A stretch of DNA of 10,185 nucleotides from positions 1-10,185 of the forward strand of contig JBBQKP010000119.1 in the NCBI GenBank assembly GCA_038326995.1. The letters run 5' to 3'. The DNA is from JBBQKP01 sp038326995 (GTDB lineage Bacteria; Planctomycetota; Phycisphaerae; Tepidisphaerales; Tepidisphaeraceae). Within the stretch, counting starts at the first letter, position 1. Every line of letters begins with the position of its first letter. Made by a program: the position numbers and the translations under genes. The notes beneath the pieces are model-generated. The model ran no database searches, was not told the DNA's origin, and worked only from the letters and a program-made list of their open reading frames with translations. Below, piece after piece: positions 1-5,361 of the stretch.

Positions 1-168
1 GGGTACCACGACTCGCCGGTGCGAGTCGTGCAACGCTTCAACAACACGGTGATATTCGAACTGCCTCTTCCCGGGTTCTTCGATTCACAATTGGGGACCG
101 CCAATTCGCTTTTCGGGACCTTCAATTCGCAACTTGGGACCCCAACCCGCTTCCCGCTAACACTCTAA
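1..168 (+). CDS. Possible C-terminal end of an unknown protein (5' end outside window)
   Basis: Frame 1 is open from the first base to a TAA at 166-168, giving about 55 residues. The first half (residues 1-24) reads like normal protein, with alternating hydrophobic positions suggesting beta strands. The second half is three imperfect heptads (DSQLGTA, NSLFGTF, NSQLGTP) encoded by a 21-bp imperfect direct repeat. No family is recognised. A stretch this short could be open by chance, and the repeat could be non-coding, so the call is tentative. If it is real, the gene is on the plus strand and converges on the glycosyltransferase gene that ends at 396. Confidence 0.35.
   Translation, partial: GYHDSPVRVVQRFNNTVIFELPLPGFFDSQLGTANSLFGTFNSQLGTPTRFPLTL
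66..144 (+). repeat. 21-bp imperfect tandem repeat, about three copies
   Basis: Three successive units of about 21 bp share an aattcgc-like start and a gggacc block (starting near 83, 103 and 124). Within the possible partial gene at the left edge they encode the heptads DSQLGTA, NSLFGTF and NSQLGTP. The period being a multiple of three fits either coding expansion or coincidence. Confidence 0.5.
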
Positions 169-171
169 CCC

Positions 172-258
172 CGTAGGGCCAGTCAGGCGTTGCCTGACTT
201 GGGATTCATCCCGCCGTTTCCCGCACGCCTGACCGCGTGGGATAAATCCCAACCTACG
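172..258. repeat. Nested inverted-repeat element, REP/MITE-like
   Basis: The outer arms are CGTAGG (172-177) and CCTACG (253-258). Inside them, TTGGGAT (199-205) pairs with ATCCCAA (246-252). Local hairpins are GTCAGGC-gtt-GCCTGAC (182-198), GGGAT-tc-ATCCC (201-212) and GGGAT-aa-ATCCC (239-250). GTCAGGCG (182-189) also pairs with CGCCTGAC (226-233). The set can fold as a cloverleaf or as separate hairpins. It lies between convergent coding regions, where REP/BIME-type or MITE-type elements and bidirectional terminators are usually found. No poly-T tract follows, so a simple intrinsic terminator is not supported. Copy number elsewhere in the genome is unknown. Confidence 0.6.
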
Positions 259-395
259 AAACTTTTAAACACACACAAGCCAATAAAAAAATAAAATTCT
301 CGCGGACAATCTCGCCTGTTTCGTTTCGGAGCAGCCATCGCGAGTACGATCAAAAAGCGACGTCGTCACCTCTGTTTGTGTTCGCGTGCTTCACC
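259..395. other. Non-coding gap, AT-rich then mixed
   Basis: The first 40 bp is AT-rich with an A-run and several short TA steps. The rest holds only a weak, distant inverted repeat (CTCGCG at 299-304 with CGCGAG at 339-344). The short open frames that begin here run antisense through the glycosyltransferase gene and show no protein-like character. I see no promoter, terminator or RNA gene that can be supported. Confidence 0.5.
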
Positions 396-2183
396 CTACA
401 GCCACGGCCGGACACGCTCGCTCTTCCATATCCAGAAGCAGCCGACCTTCGCGTCGGGCTCGATCGTCAGCAATCGCGCTGCCGCCTGAAGCTGCATCAC
501 GCGAGGCCCGTCCTTCGCCGTGCGAAGACGCAGGGGCACGCCCGTCAGCGTTTGCCGCGACAACACGACGTACTCCGTGTCGGACGAGTCGTCATTAATT
601 GGGTCGTAGGTCACGCCGTAGATCGCCGGGTCGACTCTGCCGAAATAGCCGAGCCGCACGCGCTGCACATTATTTCGGCTCATCCACGTGCGAAGCGCAT
701 CCAGAGACTGGCCCCAGTCCTCATCCTGCACGACCGTATCGGGCGTGTTTAGAAGCCTGGCAGGTGCGTTGTAGAAGCCCAGCGGGTTGGGCAAAGCGCG
801 GATTGTCTCGACCACCACCGCGGCCGCGCACAGCCACACCGTCAATCGCCAGGACTTGCCATGCCGCATCAAGCCCGCGCCGCAAATCGCCAGCAGTGGC
901 ACCACGGGCATCACGTAGCGCCCGCCGATGTTGATGGATGTTCCAAGCAACATGACGGCCAGGAAACTTCCGCCGACGACGAGCACAATCCACGAATAAT
1001 TTGGTCTTGGAGAGCTCGACCGCTTCGCAAATGAGACAGCTAAAACCAGACCCAACACGAGCAAGCCCGTCGGCCATTTCGTCAGCACAATCATCGGATA
1101 ATACAACACGCTCGCGCCCTGATAAACCCTTCCGAACAGCACCGACGAATACTTTGCCTCCGCCTCAAACTTCTGTGCGTCAAATCCTTCCAGCATTACA
1201 GCGCTCACGGGAACCTTCGCCCAGCCCGGCACGTTCGACGCGAGCGACTTCATCGTCGTCGATTGCCACTGCATGTCCGTAATCCCGCTCGGCCCGGCGT
1301 CGAATCGATAACACGCCGCGCACACCAGCCACATCGCAAACAGGATCGCGATCGCTTGCGCCCAGCCGCCCTTTCGCACCCATGTCGCGATCAGCACGAC
1401 CAACACGCCCGGCACGATCGCGAGTGCGGAGAATTTCAACATCATCGCCGTTCCGACGAGCACGCCGACCACACACGCACCGCGCCAAGTCGGCGTTCGG
1501 TGATATCTGACAAGCGCCCACACGCAGGCGAGCACTGCGACTGCGAACGGCAAATCCGTGCCGACGAGTGATGCGTGCGCGAGGTAGGTTGGGTCGAATG
1601 CCACGACGATCGCCGCCAGGATTGCGGGCGGAGGACTGATCACTGGGCCAGCCCAACGTCCCCACAAAGTGCTCGCCAGCAGATAGACCAGCACGATGCC
1701 GACGGCCGAGATCGGAAGCGTTGCGAGCCGCGCGATGCGAATGAGTTTCGGATAGTCGGCCGCATTCTGTCGTGCGAATTCGTCAGCGTACACCCAGTGC
1801 CGAATCGTCGGATCGAGCAACGCGATTTCAGTCGCGTCGGGCGTGTGAGCGTTTGTGAACAGAAGCGGAATCGCGGCGATGTAACGCGCCAGCGGCGGCG
1901 AGAGGTTGTAAATCTTCAGGCCTGCAGGCTCGTTCAAATACGCGAGGCCGGCAGGAACGTGGGCGTACTCGTCATACGCCACCGACGACTTGCTCGAAAC
2001 AAAACATGCCAACGCGATGTGAAGGAGAATCACCAACGCGAGAACGATTGACATAAGAATCGATGGACGGACTGACGATGGACGGACTGACGCCGGCTGC
2101 GCGGGTGAAGGTGAAGAGGCTGAAGATTCGTTCTCATTAAAGAAGCCCAAAACCACGCCGCCTTTCTCTGCAAACAATTTCAC
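396..2183 (-). CDS. GT39/PMT-type membrane glycosyltransferase
   Basis: The product is a 595-residue polytopic membrane protein, likely a GT-C fold enzyme that moves a sugar from a polyprenyl-phosphate donor to an acceptor on the outer face of the cytoplasmic membrane. The first membrane helix spans about residues 45-62. It is followed by the acidic pair D71-E72 in AYDEYAHVPAG, the position of the catalytic DE motif in GT39/PMT/ArnT-like enzymes, and then NLSPPLARY (93-101), equivalent to the HPPL motif. Many further hydrophobic segments follow. A C-terminal soluble part carries DEDWGQSLDAL (from 487) and LGYFGRVDPAIYG, a signature I know from a subgroup of bacterial GT39 proteins. Length suits the family. 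The GTG start at 2183 has no ribosome site. GTG at 2156 is preceded by GAGAAAGGCGGC, and ATG at 2054 sits directly before TM1, so residues 1-43 (Ser/Pro-rich, containing SVRPS twice) may not all be translated. The acceptor is unknown. Confidence 0.93.
   Translation of the reverse strand: MKLFAEKGGVVLGFFNENESSASSPSPAQPASVRPSSVRPSILMSIVLALVILLHIALACFVSSKSSVAYDEYAHVPAGLAYLNEPAGLKIYNLSPPLARYIAAIPLLFTNAHTPDATEIALLDPTIRHWVYADEFARQNAADYPKLIRIARLATLPISAVGIVLVYLLASTLWGRWAGPVISPPPAILAAIVVAFDPTYLAHASLVGTDLPFAVAVLACVWALVRYHRTPTWRGACVVGVLVGTAMMLKFSALAIVPGVLVVLIATWVRKGGWAQAIAILFAMWLVCAACYRFDAGPSGITDMQWQSTTMKSLASNVPGWAKVPVSAVMLEGFDAQKFEAEAKYSSVLFGRVYQGASVLYYPMIVLTKWPTGLLVLGLVLAVSFAKRSSSPRPNYSWIVLVVGGSFLAVMLLGTSINIGGRYVMPVVPLLAICGAGLMRHGKSWRLTVWLCAAAVVVETIRALPNPLGFYNAPARLLNTPDTVVQDEDWGQSLDALRTWMSRNNVQRVRLGYFGRVDPAIYGVTYDPINDDSSDTEYVVLSRQTLTGVPLRLRTAKDGPRVMQLQAAARLLTIEPDAKVGCFWIWKSERVRPWL
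2062..2091. repeat. 15-bp perfect tandem duplication in the glycosyltransferase 5' end
   Basis: The unit gatggacggactgac occurs twice back to back (2062-2076 and 2077-2091). On the minus strand it encodes SVRPS-SVRPS at residues 32-41, just before the first membrane helix, or lies in the leader if ATG 2054 is the true start. The duplication keeps the reading frame. Confidence 0.85.
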
Positions 2184-2207
2184 TTTTGCGAGTCGAAACC
2201 GCGTCCG

Positions 2208-2252
2208 ACTTAAATGAGACCAACTCGAATGAGACTGACTCGAATGAGACTG
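2208..2252. repeat. 15-bp tandem repeat upstream of the glycosyltransferase gene
   Basis: Two perfect copies of actcgaatgagactg (2223-2237, 2238-2252) follow a diverged copy (2208-2222, 11 of 15 matches). A fourth copy begins (actt) and breaks off. The array fills most of the 83-bp gap between the antiporter remnant and the glycosyltransferase start, upstream of the latter. It could be a direct-repeat operator or slippage-derived sequence. Nothing else supports protein binding. Confidence 0.85.
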
Positions 2253-2266
2253 ACTTCGCCGCGATA

Positions 2267-2835
2267 CTATGTGGACTTGCCCGAAAGACGAATCGTCGCC
2301 AGGTCGATGTCGCGCTGCAGCTCGCGAAGAACGTCATCAGAGATCAGGCCGTCGTCTCGAAGCTTGATGAGCAACTGATGCTCGGCGTCAAGTGCTTCAA
2401 GCTCGATTGATGTCACTGACACCTGCGGCGGCGTCACCGGCTTGCCCGTGGCACGCTGCTCGATTTCGTGTGTGTAGCGTTCGACTCGGCGGCGGTAAAA
2501 CCCGCGTACCGGCTCGACCATCGCCGGGGCGATACCGTCCACAAGTTCGATCGCGTCGAGCCTTGCGAGTGCGCCGGGGCGTCATTTACCAAAGACTCGC
2601 CTTCGAGAAGGGTGACGCTGCGCGAAGGCACGCGACGGCACGCGACGGCACGCGAAGGCACGCGAGTGATCGCGATGGCGCCGCGTGGGCCGATTACGCA
2701 ACAGCGATCATCGTCACCAGCACCAATCCAACTGCGAGAAAAAAGATCGGCCCGAAATTCGCGTAAAAGTCACGCCAACGCCGTCACCAGCAGGAGCAGG
2801 AGCAGAAAGCAAATCGCGATGGCGGGAGATTGCAC
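2267..2835 (-). pseudogene. Decayed CPA1-type Na+/H+ antiporter remnant
   Basis: Pieces of one antiporter lie in order in three frames. From GTG 2835 a hydrophobic stretch (SPAIAICFLLLLLLVTALA) ends at TGA 2770-2772. A second frame then reads FYANFGPIFFLAVGLVLVTM, like a CPA1 membrane helix, to a TAA. Back in the first frame come GAIAITRVPSR and then VTLLEGESLVNDA (2578-2616), which matches the diagnostic LEGESLxND motif of bacterial CPA1/NhaP-type antiporters. The frame changes near 2575, and ALARLDAIELVDGIAPAMV leads into the soluble C-terminal region ending EALDAEHQLLIKLRDDGLIS...LQRDIDL to TAG 2267-2269, typical of the family tail. About 570 bp remain of an expected 1.5 kb or more. The membrane helices after LEGESLVND are gone, so a functional transporter is excluded. 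A gene caller may still report the last 91 codons from GTG 2542. Confidence 0.75.
2621..2666. repeat. 10-bp tandem repeat inside the antiporter remnant
   Basis: Four and a half units of cgcg(a)(a/c)ggca run head to tail: cgcgaaggca, cgcgacggca twice, cgcgaaggca, then cgcgag. The array sits directly before the LEGESLVND codons, where intact antiporters have a short segment ending in a basic RR/PR stretch. The minus-strand reading shows VPSR twice. Ten base pairs is not a multiple of three, so each slippage event would shift the frame. This may have helped to kill the gene or may have expanded afterwards. Confidence 0.85.
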
Positions 2836-2888
2836 GTCTTAAATTGGACACGAATGAGCAATTGACAACAACCAATCGCCGAACTTTC

Positions 2889-3758
2889 TCAAGCCTTCTC
2901 GTCCTCACTGCCGGCGTCTTTCGTCGAGCCTTCCTCCATCAGATCGACCAGCTCCTTGTCGTAATCGTCCTCAAGCTTTTTGACGGTCTTGACGAGGTCT
3001 TCATCAGCATCGACGGCTTGGGTGACCTGCTCCTCCCAGGTGTCGGCGGCGTGACGAAGCTCGGCAAGGTCTGTGGGGACGTTCAAAAGCCTCGCGACCC
3101 GCCGCGTGACGGCAGTGATCGAATTCGGATTCGGTCCCTGTAGATATCCTGGTATTTCGCACGCAATAGAGATCATCTGAATCTTCTGCCCGGGGGAGCG
3201 CGACAGTAGGTAGCTCGCAAAGCTGGCAGGGCCTTCGTATTCGGTTGGTCGCAGGCCGTGCTCGGACAAAAGCGGGAGCATGGTTTTTTCAGAGACCGAA
3301 CCGAAAAGCCTGGGCTCGCGCGTATGCGGCACGGCCCCGCCGAAGCTGCCGACGAACACGATCTTCTCGATCTTCAATCGGTGCGAAACTTCGAAAATCG
3401 AGTCCGCGTAGAGCGGCCAATTGAGGTTCGGCTCCTTGCCCAGAAAGAACGCGAGATGCCCTTTCGGGTCCGCCAGAAACTTATTGTCGGCTAGGCTGAA
3501 CGACTCGATCAATCCGCCCGAGTATTTGACGTGAGGCCTGAAAAGTGCGGAAATTTCCATCGAACCCGGAAAATTATCGATGTAAAATCCCGCTGGATTC
3601 AGGTCAGCGACATGCATCAATCGCCGACCCTGCATTAGATGTTGAACGGTGCCGGTCGAGACAGACCCTCCGTCCATCCAGCCAGTGAGCGCTAAAAGCA
3701 TCGTCCCGTGTTCGAGTACAATGGGCTGATGTAGCTTGATGACAGAACTGGTTGACAT
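2889..3758 (-). CDS. PAC2-family protein
   Basis: The 289-residue soluble product belongs to the PAC2 (proteasome assembly chaperone 2-like, former DUF75) family. Visible landmarks are GWMDGG (26-31), FVGSFGGAVPHTRE (135-148), EGPASF (175-180) and CEIPGYLQGPNPNSI (200-214). These Gly-rich loops and the late glutamate strands are typical of the bacterial ~280-300 residue members. The last 50 residues (about 240-289) are highly charged and mostly acidic, probably a helical or coiled tail ending in a disordered stretch. The biochemical role of the bacterial family is not established, so calling it a proteasome chaperone would be over-reading. No proteasome gene lies in the window. ATG 3758 has no Shine-Dalgarno. 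The gene lies 57 bp downstream of the hydrolase and 53 bp upstream of the antiporter remnant, all on the same strand. Confidence 0.9.
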   Translation of the reverse strand: MSTSSVIKLHQPIVLEHGTMLLALTGWMDGGSVSTGTVQHLMQGRRLMHVADLNPAGFYIDNFPGSMEISALFRPHVKYSGGLIESFSLADNKFLADPKGHLAFFLGKEPNLNWPLYADSIFEVSHRLKIEKIVFVGSFGGAVPHTREPRLFGSVSEKTMLPLLSEHGLRPTEYEGPASFASYLLSRSPGQKIQMISIACEIPGYLQGPNPNSITAVTRRVARLLNVPTDLAELRHAADTWEEQVTQAVDADEDLVKTVKKLEDDYDKELVDLMEEGSTKDAGSEDEKA

Positions 3759-3766
3759 AGCGATAT

Positions 3767-3772
3767 ATCATA
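3767..3772 (-). promoter_or_regulatory. Weak candidate -10 box before the PAC2 gene
   Basis: Read on the minus strand, TATGAT ends 8 bp before the ATG at 3758. That spacing would give a leaderless or nearly leaderless transcript, consistent with the lack of a ribosome site. The hexamer 17 bp further upstream (GTGTCT) is a poor -35 match, so this is only a candidate. Confidence 0.2.
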
Positions 3773-3815
3773 GGCCAGAAACCGTCTAAAGACACTCGCA
3801 AGACATTCGTTGAGT

Positions 3816-5225
3816 TCATTCGAACTGCCAGCTTCGCACTTCATTGAAGATGCCATCGTTACGCTGATAGTTGAACGCGTCGCGGAAGATTCCGTTGGGC
3901 GCATTGAAATTGATCATCGAGAAGTAGAACTGAGCGACCGCGACCTCCTTTAGCGCTCGTCGCACGCGATCCAGCTCCTGGCCGTATGAACTTGAATTGT
4001 AGCCGCTGGTGATGTTCCACTCAGTGATGATCAGGGGCTTGCCCGCGAAAGCACGTGCTGCATCCTGAGCCTTACTGATCACCTCGTCGCCGGAACCCGC
4101 ATATGGGTGGAACGCCGCGTAATCGATATAATTGAGATAACCAAGATCGCGAAGCGTGTAGGCATCCTGAGTATTACCTGTGGGGCCCGCACCGACGATC
4201 TTTGCCCCAATGCCGCGAAGCACATCGTGCGCGGGCTTGAGCATGTTATTCACATAGTTCGCCATCGTGTCGCTCCAGAACGGCGCGTGGTTCACCTCAT
4301 TGCCGATTTGCCAGAGATCGACCGAGCGTACGAGCGTCTGTTGATTCGCGAGCATCTGGAAGAAACCGCGTGCCGTGTTCACATCCGTAGATCGATCCGC
4401 CAGAACGGTCAGCATCACCTGGAAACCGGCCTGCTTGTATTCCGCGGCGCGGTTGATGAACCACGTGTCGGGCGTCCGCGAATTCCAGTCTCGAATACGG
4501 TACCAGATGCGAACACTTCTAATGCCCGTCTCGCGAATGTGCGGCAGAGCGCTCGACACTTCGACGGACCCGAGGTTTGCGTTGACGCCGTCGAAACGGA
4601 TATCAAAGCCCGTGTTGGGCGTGGCCGTGGGCGTGGGTGTAGGAGTAGCGGTCGGTCTTGGAGTTGGCGTTGGCGCGGGCGTCGGTGTTGGCGCGGGCGT
4701 CGGTCTTGGAGTTGGCGTTGGCGTTGGCGTCGGTCTTGGTGTCGGCGTTGGCGTCGGTCTTGGTGTCGGCGCGGGCGTCGGCGTTGGTGTCGGCGTCGGT
4801 CTTGGTGTCGGCGCGGGCGTCGGCGTTGGTCTTGGCGTTGGAAAATTTTGCGGCCTGGATGGTAGTCGCTGCGGTCCCAACACGACGTTACGGCCATTCG
4901 TCTGCTGTCCCGGAGTCGGTCGTTGAGGCCCGATGGGTGCGAGATTGATCTGCAGCCGACCCAAGACCACCGGTCGCTGCGGGCCGATAATTAGGGCGAA
5001 TTCGGAATTGCCGTTCGGAGAACCCGGTTGCGTAACGGGATTGGGCGAGGTCGACATAAACTGCCGCGGCTCGCACACGTCAATTAGTGCATGATTCGTG
5101 CGCGATGAGCGAACGGGGAATTTGTGATCAGTCGAGATCGACTGCGAGGCGGACTGAACGGCGTGTGAGACCGAACGGTTGATTTTACGAAAACAAGTGA
5201 ATCCGAACATGCGTGAGATCCTCAT
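3816..5225 (-). CDS. Clan GH-A glycoside hydrolase with Pro/Thr linker and planctomycetal-type N-terminus
   Basis: The 469-residue product has four parts. Residues 1-60 are basic and polar without a classical signal peptide and hold CEPRQFMS (51-58), resembling the LEPRxLL(S) motif near the N-terminus of many planctomycetal surface proteins. Residues 78-125 contain GPQR at exactly 81, 99 and 117. Residues 129-204 are a low-complexity (PT/PA/PR) linker. Residues 207-469 are a compact TIM-barrel hydrolase. In the barrel, WQIGNE puts the probable acid/base at E310, AFHPYAG (371-377) matches the strand-6 motif, and ITEWN puts the probable nucleophile at E402. The arrangement is typical of clan GH-A retaining enzymes. 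Family (GH5, GH39, GH53 or unclassified) and substrate cannot be fixed by eye. It probably acts outside the cytoplasm on a polysaccharide or glycan. ATG 5210, nine bases after GAGG, may be a better start than ATG 5225. Confidence 0.88.
   Translation of the reverse strand: MRISRMFGFTCFRKINRSVSHAVQSASQSISTDHKFPVRSSRTNHALIDVCEPRQFMSTSPNPVTQPGSPNGNSEFALIIGPQRPVVLGRLQINLAPIGPQRPTPGQQTNGRNVVLGPQRLPSRPQNFPTPRPTPTPAPTPRPTPTPTPTPAPTPRPTPTPTPRPTPTPTPTPRPTPAPTPTPAPTPTPRPTATPTPTPTATPNTGFDIRFDGVNANLGSVEVSSALPHIRETGIRSVRIWYRIRDWNSRTPDTWFINRAAEYKQAGFQVMLTVLADRSTDVNTARGFFQMLANQQTLVRSVDLWQIGNEVNHAPFWSDTMANYVNNMLKPAHDVLRGIGAKIVGAGPTGNTQDAYTLRDLGYLNYIDYAAFHPYAGSGDEVISKAQDAARAFAGKPLIITEWNITSGYNSSSYGQELDRVRRALKEVAVAQFYFSMINFNAPNGIFRDAFNYQRNDGIFNEVRSWQFE
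4614..4841 (-). repeat. Low-complexity Pro/Thr/Ala/Arg linker-coding repeat
   Basis: About 76 codons alternate Pro with Thr, Ala or Arg (PTPTPAPTPRP pattern). The DNA shows degenerate 6-, 12- and 18-bp periodicity (ggcgttggtgtc-like units on the plus strand). It links the N-terminal region to the catalytic barrel. The length of such arrays commonly varies between strains through slippage or recombination. Confidence 0.95.
4851..4994 (-). repeat. 54-bp/18-residue repeat encoding GPQR motifs
   Basis: GPQR recurs at residues 81, 99 and 117 of the hydrolase (DNA 4974-4985, 4920-4931, 4866-4877), an exact 54-bp period. Units one and three also share a VVLG string at shifted positions. Codons differ between copies, so this is an old repeat kept at protein level. 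Confidence 0.7.
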
Positions 5226-5361
5226 TACGGTGTTGCGGCGAGAAAGACGTTAGCGGACGCGCACGTTTCGCCAACCGGCAGGGTTTTATGCGCCAGCCTC
5301 ATCACCGCAACCCAAAAACCAACTAAAAATATATAAATATTTTCTTGGCACTGCGCAAGAA
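5226..5361. promoter_or_regulatory. Divergent intergenic region, probable promoters
   Basis: This 136-bp gap separates the minus-strand hydrolase from the plus-strand glycosyltransferase array, so transcription of both blocks probably starts here. It contains an AT-rich stretch (about 5315-5345, with TATAAATATT) that stands out from the GC-rich surroundings. On the plus strand TTGGCA (5345-5350) is a fair -35 match, but the hexamer 17 bp on (gattgt) is poor and falls inside the longest form of the next gene. No operator-like palindrome stands out. Confidence 0.35.

Noticed and set aside
396..2183. Grouping the minus-strand glycosyltransferase as a fourth copy of the plus-strand array
   Set aside because: It has DEYAHVPAG, SPPLARY and a DWGQ...YFG...DP C-terminal signature absent from the three paralogs, so it belongs to a different GT39 subgroup.
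2392..3143. Plus-strand open frames of 124-152 residues across the antiporter remnant and PAC2 end
   Set aside because: Low-complexity Arg/Ser-rich composition with no family features, antisense to better supported minus-strand coding.
3814..3827. AGTTC-attc-GAACT stem at the end of the hydrolase gene as a terminator
   Set aside because: Five-bp stem, partly inside the coding region, and no T-run follows on the minus strand.
4614..4841. Repeat array considered as a CRISPR or minisatellite
   Set aside because: There are no constant-length spacers, the units are degenerate 6-18-bp codon repeats, and the reading frame continues through into the hydrolase domain.
4107..4948. Long plus-strand open frames with Gly/Val- and Trp/Arg-rich repeats (252, 183 and 96 residues)
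   Set aside because: They are antisense shadows of the hydrolase and its Pro/Thr linker: the repeats are the complement of PTPTPAP codons. The catalytic motifs are all on the minus strand.
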